25,052 nt of DNA from Bacillota bacterium (GCA_023397475.1 JAEWUD010000001.1:1-25052), one strand, 5' to 3'. Shown: positions 7,656 to 15,698, counted from the first letter of the stretch. Translations and numbers: made by a program. Notes: generated from the sequence alone by a model not told the origin.

Positions 7656-8675
7656 ATGGGTCGTAAGAAGAGAATCTTATGTGCATTTACGGGCGGCACG
7701 ATCGCCAGTCGCGAGGAGGCCGGTGTTTTCGCCGTCGCCGAGACACCGTACCGTTTGCTCGGCGCGATCTCGAAGGACCGCTACCACGTCGACACGTTCG
7801 AGCCGATCTGTGTTTTGAGTGAGAACATGACGCCTGAACTCCTGTACCGGCTCTTTTCGGAGCTCACCGCGAAGCTGGACAACGTTCTTTATGACGGTAT
7901 TCTGATTGCCCACGGAACCGACACCCTGGCATATACCGCGCATCTTGCGGACTATATTTTGTCCGGGTGCAGCGTGCCGGTCGTTCTTTTCGGGGCTAAG
8001 AAGCCTCTCGATGATCCTGACAGCGACGGCTTCCCGAATTTTCTTTCCGCCGTCGCTTTGATTGATCATGTCCAGTCCGGTGTTTACGTCGCGAGCCGAG
8101 GTTCCGACGGAAAGGATTATGTTCACGCGGCGGACCGGGTGACCCAGGCCGACCATCAGGATGATGATTTTCACAGTTTCGGAGGCCGGTATTTCGGCGT
8201 GATGGAGGACGGGGGTCTTGTGAAGAATCCGGCGTACCGCCCGATTGCAAAGTCCTCTTCCGCGAAGAACAAGGTCCTCGCCGCTCTGCCTTTTCGCGGC
8301 GAAGCGCCCGACGAGAGCGTGCTTGTGCTCGATGCCGTCGTCGGCACAAATTTCAAGGCCCTGAATATCGCGCATCCGGCATTCCGATATATTCTGCAGA
8401 GGACCTATCATTCGGGCACGGCGTGTGCGCAACCGGAAGACTCCCCGCATTCTCTTCTTTATCTGAACCGGCTTTGTAAGGAAGGATTCAAACGTCTCTT
8501 TCTTGCCCCGATCGATCGCAGTCGCACTCTGTACGAATCGACGCAGACACTTCTTGACGCCGGAATTACGCCGCTTTTCGATATGCCTGTCGAGGCGGCC
8601 TGGGCAGGACTAATCCTGTCCGTCTGGTTGGATATCGATCCCGATGAGGTCTTCGATACTGACATCGAGGAATGA
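7656..8675 (+). CDS. L-asparaginase-like protein (type I/cytoplasmic), divergent active site
   Basis: A 339-residue asparaginase/glutaminase-family protein without a signal peptide. The family hydrolyses L-asparagine to aspartate and ammonia. TGGTIAS carries the probable nucleophile T15, and HGTDT supplies T88/D89. The block GAKKPLDDPDSDG aligns with the GSQIPLAELRSDG region of E. coli AnsA. Where AnsA has R-T-T-K-A, with the catalytic lysine, this protein reads R-V-T-Q-A (Q164), so one triad lysine appears missing. The C-terminal third (about 240-339) is poorly conserved. It starts 2 nt after the flavoprotein stop, with GGGGGAG upstream, so the two are co-transcribed. The family is clear, but asparaginase activity is uncertain. 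Confidence 0.8.
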   Translation: MGRKKRILCAFTGGTIASREEAGVFAVAETPYRLLGAISKDRYHVDTFEPICVLSENMTPELLYRLFSELTAKLDNVLYDGILIAHGTDTLAYTAHLADYILSGCSVPVVLFGAKKPLDDPDSDGFPNFLSAVALIDHVQSGVYVASRGSDGKDYVHAADRVTQADHQDDDFHSFGGRYFGVMEDGGLVKNPAYRPIAKSSSAKNKVLAALPFRGEAPDESVLVLDAVVGTNFKALNIAHPAFRYILQRTYHSGTACAQPEDSPHSLLYLNRLCKEGFKRLFLAPIDRSRTLYESTQTLLDAGITPLFDMPVEAAWAGLILSVWLDIDPDEVFDTDIEE

Positions 8676-8711
8676 GACCGGCGGAGGTTTTTTCGCGATG
8701 CACGTGATTTG

Positions 8712-9662
8712 CTAACCGATACAAATCTCCATGCCGGAGCCTGTGCTCCGTCCCTCGTAGATCCGATTACCCTTCTTGTCCTCGATCCGGACCTCCACGG
8801 TCGCATGAATGCTCTCGATGATCTCTCTGTCCATCCGGCCTTCCACCGGCGCGCGAAGCTTGCCGCCGCCCTGCATCTGTGCGGAGAGAATCAGTCGCGT
8901 GCCGTGGCCTTCGATTGTCGCGGAGACCCGCCCCTCGTTCTTGTCCGCCGCGAAAGAGGATAAACGCGACAAATCATAGGAGGAGTATCTCTTCACCGTC
9001 TTCTCGAAGTCCGTAAAGTACGCGAAAAAACCCGGAACCTTCCTTCCGAGCACGGGGATGCTGGCGTGGGAGAATACCAGGCAAGCGTCGCCTGCGTCAA
9101 AATGTCCGGCCTGGATCCAGACATACGATTCAGGAAAGGATCTGCCGTAATCTTTCTCAATGTAACCGGAGCCGCCGTCGAAATCAAATGTCTCTCCGTC
9201 GAGTGTCAAATGTCCGGACAAGGACTGCGCGAGATGAATTATGACATGATTACATTCGAGATTCGGGATAAAGGACAACGGCCCCATAATACCCGGATGA
9301 AGTGCGCTCGTCGGGTAAACTCGTATCTCCGAGAAGACGAGTTCGCCCTCGATCGAACCGAAACCGAGACGATCGATCCGGACAGAAAGACCTTGGGGTC
9401 CGAATCGATTGCCTCCGACTACCGTCCGAAAAGAATCGGTTGCGGAATCGAATTCAGAATAGGGAAAATCAAAATAATAGGTCCGCCCCGTCTCCGCGCG
9501 AATCACCTGAATGAAAGCGTGCTTCTTTCCTTCCGGCGATATCGCCATGCCCGGAATCAGTGCGATGGCATGCTTTCTGCTTCGGTCGATACATTTGAAG
9601 TACCAACCCTCAAAATAGCCTCGTTGCTTCTTGCCTCCCAGAAAATTGGCTCGATCCTGCAT
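8712..9662 (-). CDS. tocopherol-cyclase-like family protein
   Basis: 316 residues resembling the tocopherol cyclase-like family (TocCy). Visible features are the N-terminal GYFEGWYFKC, SALHPGIMGPLSFIPNLECNHVI (about 118-140) and the strongly family-like GGSGYIEKDYGRSFPESYVWIQ (about 164-185). There is no signal peptide or membrane segment, and the protein looks all-beta. In plants the family closes the chroman ring of tocopherol. Bacillota do not make tocopherol, so the substrate here is unknown; a lipid-binding or isoprenoid-related role is only a guess. The start has AAGGAGGTG close upstream. It runs convergent with the asparaginase gene; no clear terminator was found in the 36-nt gap. Confidence 0.8.
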   Translation of the reverse strand: MQDRANFLGGKKQRGYFEGWYFKCIDRSRKHAIALIPGMAISPEGKKHAFIQVIRAETGRTYYFDFPYSEFDSATDSFRTVVGGNRFGPQGLSVRIDRLGFGSIEGELVFSEIRVYPTSALHPGIMGPLSFIPNLECNHVIIHLAQSLSGHLTLDGETFDFDGGSGYIEKDYGRSFPESYVWIQAGHFDAGDACLVFSHASIPVLGRKVPGFFAYFTDFEKTVKRYSSYDLSRLSSFAADKNEGRVSATIEGHGTRLILSAQMQGGGKLRAPVEGRMDREIIESIHATVEVRIEDKKGNRIYEGRSTGSGMEICIG

Positions 9663-9751
9663 TGGTACACCTCCTTAGGTGTTCTGTTTGCGGTGTTCCG
9701 GCTTTGTAACGCGACTATGGCAATGTCTCTGCGACACTGTGTTCCCCGGGG

Positions 9752-11236
9752 TCAGGAATGGTACAGCTTCTTCGTCTGATATTCGGGCTCCGAGGTAATG
9801 TTGACGCCGAGCTTCATGAAGACGCTCTCGTCAACACGGGAGAGAATCGTCGTCGCGTGCGCGTCGCAGCACCGCAACTTCGAAAGCTGTTGCATCGCCA
9901 GAGCGGCGGTCGGATTCGTCGCCGCACAAATCGAAAGCGCGATCAGTATCTCGTCGGTATGCAGACGCGGATTGCGGTTCCCCATATATGAAGTCTTCAA
10001 CTCTTGGATCGGTTCGATTATAATCGGCGAGATCAACGGGATCTCATGCTTAATTCCCGCCAGCACCTTGAGCGCGTTCAAGAGAAGTGCCGCCGAAGCT
10101 CCCAGAAGCGAAGTGGTCTTGCCGGTCACGATTCGGCCGTCCGCAAGTTCCAGGGCCACTGCCGGACCCTCTGTCTCTTCCGCACGCGTGCGCGCCGCCG
10201 CAACGACCGGACGGTTATCGGTCGTAATGCCGAGCTTATTCATCAGAAGCTCTTGCTTCGCGATCTCGGAAGGATCTCCCATACCTTGACGCACGGAGCA
10301 GCGTGTCTGGAAAAACCGTCGAACGATCTCCTTCTTGGCGGCATCTCTGCATGCCTCGTCGTCGGTAACGCAATATCCCGCCATGTTGACACCCATATCC
10401 GTCGGGCTCTTGTACGGTGACTCCCCGGAAATCCGCTCGAACATCGCGTGTACGACCGGATAGATCTCAATATCGCGATTGTAGTTCACGGTCGTAATCC
10501 CGTAGGCTTCCAGATGAAAGGGATCGATCATGTTGATATCATTCAAATCCGCGGTGGCGGACTCATAAGCGATATTGACCGGATGCTGCAGCGGCAGATT
10601 CCAGATCGGAAAGGTCTCGAACTTCGCGTATCCCGCACTGACGCCGCGCTTGTGTTCGTGGTAGAGCTGAGACAGACATGTGGCCATCTTGCCGGATCCC
10701 GGCCCCGGAGCGGTGACGACGACAAGAGATTTCGTCGTCTCGATATACTCGTTCTTCCCGTAACCCTCTTCGCTGACAATATGCGCGATGTTGGTCGGGT
10801 AACCGTTGATCGGATAATGCCGGTATACCTTAATGCCGAGAAGACGAAGCTTCTTCTCGAATTGCTCGACAGCCGGCTGCGAGAGATATTGTGTGATGAC
10901 GACGCTGCCGACGTACAAGCCGTATCCGTGAAAAGCATCCGTCAGACGGAGGACGTCCTGATCATAGGTGATACCCAAATCGCCGCGGCGCTTGCTCTTC
11001 TCGATCGCGTCCGCGCTGATAACGATGACAATCTCCGCGTCACTCTTGAGTTCCAGAAGCATCCTGACCTTGCTGTCCGGTTCAAAGCCCGGCAAAACAC
11101 GTGATGCATGATAGTCGTCAAACAGTTTGCCTCCGAACTCAAGATAGAGTTTGCCTCCGAACATCTTGATACGATCCCGGATGTTCTGCGACTGCAATTG
11201 GACATACTTGTCATTGTCAAAACCGATCGATCCCAT
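9752..11236 (-). CDS. DUF1846 / UPF0371 family protein
   Basis: A 494-residue protein matching the conserved UPF0371 family along its full length. Examples are FGGKLYLEFGGKLFDDYHASRVLPGFEP (about 27-54), the P-loop-like VTAPGPGSGK (174-183), NLPLQHPVN, MIDPFHLEAYG, VNYNRDIEIYPV, KSPTDMGVNMAGY and the late GNRNPRLHTDEILIAL. The function is not established; the GPGSGK loop suggests nucleotide or phosphate binding. The start is set at the ATG at 11236 because AAAGGCGGG lies 9 nt upstream and the length then equals family norms; an earlier ATG (11260) has no SD. Its own promoter (11356-11327) is followed by a terminator-like hairpin in the leader. Confidence 0.9.
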   Translation of the reverse strand: MGSIGFDNDKYVQLQSQNIRDRIKMFGGKLYLEFGGKLFDDYHASRVLPGFEPDSKVRMLLELKSDAEIVIVISADAIEKSKRRGDLGITYDQDVLRLTDAFHGYGLYVGSVVITQYLSQPAVEQFEKKLRLLGIKVYRHYPINGYPTNIAHIVSEEGYGKNEYIETTKSLVVVTAPGPGSGKMATCLSQLYHEHKRGVSAGYAKFETFPIWNLPLQHPVNIAYESATADLNDINMIDPFHLEAYGITTVNYNRDIEIYPVVHAMFERISGESPYKSPTDMGVNMAGYCVTDDEACRDAAKKEIVRRFFQTRCSVRQGMGDPSEIAKQELLMNKLGITTDNRPVVAAARTRAEETEGPAVALELADGRIVTGKTTSLLGASAALLLNALKVLAGIKHEIPLISPIIIEPIQELKTSYMGNRNPRLHTDEILIALSICAATNPTAALAMQQLSKLRCCDAHATTILSRVDESVFMKLGVNITSEPEYQTKKLYHS

Positions 11237-11273
11237 ATATTCATACCCGCCTTTGCGCATGATTTTTTCAAAG

Positions 11274-11304
11274 AAAAAGCGTCCCGGATCACTCGCGGGA
11301 CGCT
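11274..11304 (-). terminator. intrinsic terminator between pyrG and the DUF1846 gene
   Basis: A 9-bp perfect stem (11278-11286 against 11296-11304) is followed on the minus strand by TTTTTCTTT. It is about 105 nt after the pyrG stop but downstream of the predicted DUF1846 promoter, so it would also act within the DUF1846 leader. Confidence 0.75.
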
Positions 11305-11326
11305 CATGTTATTCGAGGCCCTTGTA

Positions 11327-11356
11327 AGTATAGCATGTGCCTTGTTTGTCATTCAA
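11327..11356 (-). promoter_or_regulatory. promoter for the DUF1846 gene
   Basis: On the minus strand, TTGAAT (11356-11351), an 18-nt spacer, and TATACT (11332-11327) preceded by TGC (extended -10). The predicted start of transcription is near 11320, about 16 nt before the terminator-like hairpin and about 85 nt before the start codon. Confidence 0.55.
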
Positions 11357-11408
11357 TAATCCAAGCAACGATTCTTGCGCCGAAATTTACCGGAGCATAA
11401 CAAATCCC

Positions 11409-13013
11409 TTACTTGCGATCCTGCTCTTGCTTCGAAGCCCTCACAAACCCCGCGAAAAGAGGGTGCGGACGGTTCGGTCTCGATTTGAACTCCGGATGGA
11501 ACTGACAAGCGACATACCACGGATGATCCGGGATCTCAATCATCTCGACAATGTGCTTGTCCGGTGACACGCCGGCCAGAAGAATCCCGTTCTTCTCGAA
11601 TGCTTCACGATAATTGTTGTTGATCTCATAACGATGGCGATGACGCTCATCGATCAACTTGCGTCCGTATTCCACATATGATTTCGAACGTTCGTCCAAC
11701 TCACAAGGATACCGGCCAAGGCGCATTGTTCCGCCTAAGACCGTAACCTTCTCCTGATCGGGCATCAGATCGACAACCGGATGCGGCGTATGCGGGTCAA
11801 GCTCCGAGCTGTTCGCACCTGCAAGACCGAGAACATTGCGGGCGAACTCGATGACGGCGATCTGCATGCCCAGACAGATCCCCAGAAACGGGATCTTCTT
11901 CTCTCTCGCATAGCGGCAGGCTGCGATCTTGCCCTCCGTACCGCGCGTGCCGAAGCCGCCGGGTACGAGAATGCCGTCGACGTCCGCGAAAACCTGTGCG
12001 GCGGTCTCATCGGTGACCTCATCGGCCTCCACCCATCGCACGACGGTCCGTGTTCCGATCAGGCTGCCCGCATGCGTCAATGCCTCTACGACAGAGAGAT
12101 ACGCATCGTGAAGAGCCACGTACTTGCCGACCAGAGCGATCGTCGTCGTTGTCTTCGGGCAGGAGAGATTCTTCGATAACTCCTTCCATTCGCGCAGATC
12201 CGGGCGGATAATTCCGAAGCCGAAACGCTCACAAACGACATCCGCCAAGCCCTGTTCCTCGAGTGCCAGCGGCACATCGTACAGGACCTTCAGCGTCTTG
12301 TTCTCGAAAACACATTTGCCGGGGACATTGCAGAAGAGCGCGATCTTGTTGCGGAGATCTTCCGTCACGCCGATCTCTGTCCGGCAGACAAGAATATCCG
12401 GTTGAATCCCCTGTGAAAGGAGTTCCTTCACCGAGTGCTGTGTCGGCTTCGTCTTCTGTTCGTCCGATGCGGAGAGATAAGGTAACAGAGTTACATGGAG
12501 AAAGAGACAGTTCTCACGTCCGACATCAAACGCAAACTGTCGCGCCGCCTCAATAAAGGGCAACGACTCGATATCGCCGACGGTTCCGCCTATCTCAATG
12601 AGGGCGATGTCAAAATCGTCCTTGCCGGCCTTCATGCGGGCCTTAATCTCATTGGTAACGTGAGGAATAACCTGAACCGTCCCGCCGCGATACTCGCCGT
12701 TACGCTCGCGACGAAGGACCGTATCATAGATACGGCCGGCGGTTACATTGGCATTCTGTGTGAGACTCTCATCGATAAAACGCTCATAATGGCCCAGATC
12801 GAGATCTGTCTCCGCGCCGTCATCGGTCACGAAAACCTCGCCATGCTGATAGGGATTCATCGTACCTGGATCAATGTTGAGATAGGGGTCAAACTTCTGC
12901 ATCGTCACCCGGATGCCTCGGCACTTGAGCAGGCGACCTAATGATGCCGCCGTGATGCCCTTACCCAAACCGGAAACTACGCCACCTGTTACAAAAATAT
13001 ACTTCATCGGCAT
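11409..13013 (-). CDS. pyrG: CTP synthase
   Basis: A 534-residue CTP synthase that makes CTP from UTP, ATP and glutamine-derived ammonia. The N-terminal synthetase domain (about 1-270) starts KYIFVTGGVVSGLGKG, with the ATP-binding loop at 10-19, the conserved FDPYLNIDPGTMNPYQHGEVFVT stretch, D72 and E140. The C-terminal class I glutaminase has PGGFGTRG, nucleophile C380 in FLGICLGMQ, and H506/E508 in CQFHPEF. Length equals the family norm. The ATG at 13013 is chosen because GGGAGGCG lies 8 nt upstream; the open frame runs 12 codons further without support. The promoter is at 13089-13061, and the leader folds over the SD. Confidence 0.98.
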   Translation of the reverse strand: MPMKYIFVTGGVVSGLGKGITAASLGRLLKCRGIRVTMQKFDPYLNIDPGTMNPYQHGEVFVTDDGAETDLDLGHYERFIDESLTQNANVTAGRIYDTVLRRERNGEYRGGTVQVIPHVTNEIKARMKAGKDDFDIALIEIGGTVGDIESLPFIEAARQFAFDVGRENCLFLHVTLLPYLSASDEQKTKPTQHSVKELLSQGIQPDILVCRTEIGVTEDLRNKIALFCNVPGKCVFENKTLKVLYDVPLALEEQGLADVVCERFGFGIIRPDLREWKELSKNLSCPKTTTTIALVGKYVALHDAYLSVVEALTHAGSLIGTRTVVRWVEADEVTDETAAQVFADVDGILVPGGFGTRGTEGKIAACRYAREKKIPFLGICLGMQIAVIEFARNVLGLAGANSSELDPHTPHPVVDLMPDQEKVTVLGGTMRLGRYPCELDERSKSYVEYGRKLIDERHRHRYEINNNYREAFEKNGILLAGVSPDKHIVEMIEIPDHPWYVACQFHPEFKSRPNRPHPLFAGFVRASKQEQDRK

Positions 13014-13025
13014 AAGATAATCGCC

Positions 13026-13055
13026 TCCCGTCATATGGTGATTCACCAACTACGG
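13026..13055 (-). promoter_or_regulatory. leader hairpin overlapping the pyrG ribosome binding site
   Basis: In the pyrG mRNA leader, CCCGU (13055-13051) can pair with ACGGG (13030-13026), enclosing a 5-bp inner stem UGGUG/CACCA (13047-13043 with 13039-13035) and an AAU loop. The 3' strand overlaps the first Gs of the GGGAGGCG SD (13028-13021). Translation could be controlled by opening and closing this stem. Confidence 0.45.
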
Positions 13056-13060
13056 GATTT

Positions 13061-13089
13061 AATGATACCAAAAACCGGTGCCGGTTACA
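13061..13089 (-). promoter_or_regulatory. sigma-A promoter of pyrG
   Basis: TTGTAA (13089-13084), a 17-nt spacer, then TATCAT (13066-13061) on the minus strand. The spacer contains the inverted repeat AACCGG-CA-CCGGTT, a possible operator. The start of transcription should fall near 13054, giving a leader of about 40 nt. Confidence 0.65.
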
Positions 13090-13211
13090 AGGATTATCTG
13101 CAATTTGTGGCGGAATTTCTTGCAAATATTTATAATATCAAACGCATTATTATTCGTTTTTGCAACTCCGGAGACGCGGAGATTCATATCCGGCATTTCT
13201 GATTGACATAA

Positions 13212-14588
13212 TCAAATGTCTGTACAAACCTGCATCAACATTCTCCACTTCGCCTCCGCCGCAGCAGCCTCTTCATACAAGTATGCGATGAATCCCTTCC
13301 TGTCCTCTGACGGATTCTCTCTTGCCTCACCGAAGACAGAGCCGAGTGAATTCAGGATCGAGACAGCTTTTCTCGCATCGCAATACCGTCCCAGACTCTC
13401 CTGAAGATCTGTGAGAGATCGACCGGAAAGCTTCTCCCCTGCCGGGGTTTCCTCCGGGAGCAGTAACTCCTCCATATAGCGAAGTCGCCACACCAGCGTT
13501 CGGAACTCGTGGATCTGCTTATCGTCATCTCCCAGCCTGCGTGCCGTCGCCGTCAGTTTCTCACGATGTCTCGCGATTCTGGCCTTGATCTCGAAGGGCT
13601 TCATACCATTCTCATGTTGTCGAAAAAATGTCTCGGCAATCGCCTTCTCCGTACAGAGCGGGTCGAGCCGTCGGAGGATCGCGGGCAATTTCAACCGGTC
13701 GGCGAGAAGTCCAACCTGTGCGTCTCTCCATACCGTGACGCGACGCACCATTTCTTCTTCATCTGCCGTGAATTCCGTGTCAGAGCTCTTGCCGTCACGC
13801 TGCTTTTCGCGATAACGCTCGATAAGTTGAAGCAATACGTCCGCATCGCGAATGTGGGAGAAATTCTTGCCGATTGTCTTGGCCAGGCGAAGGGTTTCTC
13901 GATACGCTTCTACGTTTAGAATCGGCTTGTAGAGAGCGAGGGACGCGGAAACACGACGCGAAGTCGTTCGAATCCGATGAACAACTTCAACCGGATCCGT
14001 ATCCAGGGAGTATTCTCGAAGCACCGCAGAAAGGGCCGCAAATCTCGCGGCGAGAACACTCGATTCACGGGTTCTTGCGTCACCCGAAGATCTGTGAATG
14101 GTTAGCCTCATCATGTCGTCGGCTCGCATCGCCCAATCCAGTTTGGAGGAACGAATATCCCCGGAAGCGAGCGTGATCGATACCGCCTCACCCTTCGCCA
14201 GGGCTTTGCGACGACCGCAGAGCATCCCGGTCCAATATCCGAGCGTGGGTTCATGCCCGACAATCACAATACGTTTCTCTTTGCCGTCTGACTCCTTCGC
14301 GATGTAATCCACGAGGTCCCCGAAAAGGCCGCGATCAACAAACGGTTCGATCACAACTTCCCCTAAGTCCAGTAGTCTCGCGGCGATTCGGGCAGTCTGA
14401 ACGGCGCGGACGCGCGGGCTCGACAACAGAATTACCTCCTCCGCCGGGCGAAGAAGCGGCCTTAGGTGCGCAAGCGACCTCTCAAGAATCGCCTCGCCTT
14501 CTTCGGTAAGTTCGCGAGTGAAATCATCACGATTCCCCTCCGGATCAACGGCAATACCATGTCGTAACAAGATCAGTTGGATCGACAT
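13212..14588 (-). CDS. SixA-type histidine phosphatase fused to a CHAD domain
   Basis: 458 residues with two domains. Residues 1-165 are a SixA-like phosphohistidine phosphatase: LLRHG with nucleophile H10, SSPRVRAVQTA (56-66) and GHEPT with H112. Residues about 183-458 are a CHAD helical bundle with its repeated basic helices: VHRIRTTSRRVSASLALY, FSHIRDADVLLQLI, IHEFRTLVWRLRYMEELL and LQESLGRYCDARKAV. CHAD domains bind inorganic polyphosphate or polyphosphate granules, so a role in phosphate metabolism is likely. The ATG at 14588 begins the RHG fold and follows AGGCAGG; an upstream TTG extension is rejected. It lies upstream of pyrG on the same strand, separated by the pyrG promoter. The phosphatase substrate is unknown. 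Confidence 0.88.
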   Translation of the reverse strand: MSIQLILLRHGIAVDPEGNRDDFTRELTEEGEAILERSLAHLRPLLRPAEEVILLSSPRVRAVQTARIAARLLDLGEVVIEPFVDRGLFGDLVDYIAKESDGKEKRIVIVGHEPTLGYWTGMLCGRRKALAKGEAVSITLASGDIRSSKLDWAMRADDMMRLTIHRSSGDARTRESSVLAARFAALSAVLREYSLDTDPVEVVHRIRTTSRRVSASLALYKPILNVEAYRETLRLAKTIGKNFSHIRDADVLLQLIERYREKQRDGKSSDTEFTADEEEMVRRVTVWRDAQVGLLADRLKLPAILRRLDPLCTEKAIAETFFRQHENGMKPFEIKARIARHREKLTATARRLGDDDKQIHEFRTLVWRLRYMEELLLPEETPAGEKLSGRSLTDLQESLGRYCDARKAVSILNSLGSVFGEARENPSEDRKGFIAYLYEEAAAAEAKWRMLMQVCTDI

Positions 14589-14717
14589 ACGAACCTGCCT
14601 TTCGTCCGGAAAACCGTATAATTTCCTCAAGTATACGCGCTAACTATGAACAGCCTTTGAATTCGCGAAAGCATTATCCTGAAAAACCTTTCGACTCGTG
14701 AAGGCGCTATCCTATGC

Positions 14718-14741
14718 AATTCTCGAAGAATTCGGTATAAT
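14718..14741 (+). promoter_or_regulatory. -10 element and adjoining inverted repeat upstream of the DUF368 gene
   Basis: A perfect TATAAT lies at 14736-14741. Immediately upstream, in the -35/-10 spacer, is the inverted repeat AATTCT-CGA-AGAATT (14718-14732). No good -35 is visible, so the inverted repeat may be the binding site of a regulator; this is inference. Confidence 0.4.
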
Positions 14742-14789
14742 CGTCACGGTACGCGGTCGCAAAGACCGTCCTTCCAAGGAGTAATCGAT

Positions 14790-15647
14790 ATGAAGCCTTC
14801 GTCCATCATCGACTGGATTTTTCGTTTCGTTAAGGGAATGTTTATCGGCACCGGTGCTATTCTTCCCGGCGTCAGCGGCGGAGCGCTGGCGGCGGTTTTC
14901 GGCCTCTATGAGCGCATCATCGCTTTCCTCTCCGATTTCCGCAAGGACTTTGTGAAGAACGTGATCTTCTTCATTCCTGTCGGTCTCGGCGGCCTCTTCG
15001 GCATGTTCGCACTCTCCTATCCACTCGAATACTTCCTGCAGCATGCGGAGATACAAGTTCTCTGGTGCTTCATCGGCTGCATCGTCGGCACATTGCCGGC
15101 GCTCGTCAAAGAGGCGGGCAAAGAAGGTCGCAAGCCGAAGCATATCATCATTACCGTCGTGACCGCCATACTCGGATTTGTGGCCCTCTGGACATCCCGT
15201 CAATATCTGGATGTGGCACTGCCGCTCAATATCGGCACCTGGATTCTCGCCGGCGCGATTTTTGCTCTCGGCATCATCGTTCCCGGAATGAGCCCTTCGA
15301 ACTTCCTGATGTATTTCAATATGTACGAGCCGATGACCGCCGGCATCAAGAATCTCGATTTCTCCGTCATCATTCCGCTCGGCATCGGAGCTCTTCTCTG
15401 CGTTCTCGCTTTCGCCAAACTGATGAGCCTGATCCTCAAGAAGGCCTACGCCGTGGTCTTCCACTTCATCCTCGGTATCGTCATCGCATCAACCGCCATC
15501 ATTGCGCCGACCGATTATTCCCAGGCGGATGCCGGAGTAATCGTCGTGAGCATACTCGTTTTCGCCGCCGGTGTAGGTCTCGGCCTCTTCATGGGTTGGT
15601 TGGAGAGAAAGTATAAGAGTGATCCCGTATCTGCTGAGCATCCCTAG
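14790..15647 (+). CDS. DUF368 family membrane protein (polyprenyl-phosphate transporter type)
   Basis: A 285-residue integral membrane protein with about eight hydrophobic segments. The DUF368 hallmarks GTGAILPGVSGGALA (20-34) and the internally related second half GIIVPGMSPSNFLMYFNMYEPM (about 163-184) are both present, as is the FKG-like N terminus (FRFVKGMFIG). DUF368 proteins have been linked to recycling of undecaprenyl phosphate across the membrane (PopT), which would serve cell-wall synthesis; the transport role is from family knowledge. AAGGAG lies 8 nt before the ATG. The last nine or so codons form one arm of a long inverted repeat (15619-15698). Confidence 0.88.
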   Translation: MKPSSIIDWIFRFVKGMFIGTGAILPGVSGGALAAVFGLYERIIAFLSDFRKDFVKNVIFFIPVGLGGLFGMFALSYPLEYFLQHAEIQVLWCFIGCIVGTLPALVKEAGKEGRKPKHIIITVVTAILGFVALWTSRQYLDVALPLNIGTWILAGAIFALGIIVPGMSPSNFLMYFNMYEPMTAGIKNLDFSVIIPLGIGALLCVLAFAKLMSLILKKAYAVVFHFILGIVIASTAIIAPTDYSQADAGVIVVSILVFAAGVGLGLFMGWLERKYKSDPVSAEHP

Positions 15648-15698
15648 TCCTCGGATCTTCGATCCTGCGGAGGTGATGCTCAGCAGATACGAGATCAC
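15619..15698. repeat. 24-nt inverted repeat spanning the DUF368 stop codon
   Basis: Arms 15619-15642 and 15675-15698 are reverse complements with a single mismatch and a 32-nt loop. The left arm is coding (the last codons before the stop at 15645-15647). The loop contains a smaller hairpin, GGATC-TTC-GATCC. No T-run follows, so this is not a standard intrinsic terminator, although a stem this long must fold in the mRNA and may protect the 3' end. An extra TAGTCCT (15645-15651) and AGGACTA (15701-15707) allow an alternative pairing. Confidence 0.7.
15647..15674 (+). repeat. dispersed 28-nt element, copy 1
   Basis: Positions 15647-15674 match the reverse complement of 17071-17098 at 26 of 28 bases, with 21 contiguous identities. 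The core is GGATCTTCGATCC, itself a small hairpin. This copy forms the loop of the long inverted repeat after the DUF368 gene. Confidence 0.6.

Noticed and set aside
6628..7686. 352-codon open frame antisense to the flavoprotein gene
   Set aside because: The plus strand encodes a clear flavoprotein here; the antisense product has no recognisable domain and a composition typical of a shadow frame.
8676..8711. Terminator between the convergent asparaginase and tocopherol-cyclase-like genes
   Set aside because: There is a T-run (TTTTTT) but only a bulged, weak stem before it; not enough to call.
14712..15464. 250-codon antisense frame over the DUF368 gene
   Set aside because: Very His/Glu/Asp-rich, without SD or domain; the plus strand encodes an obvious membrane protein with family motifs.
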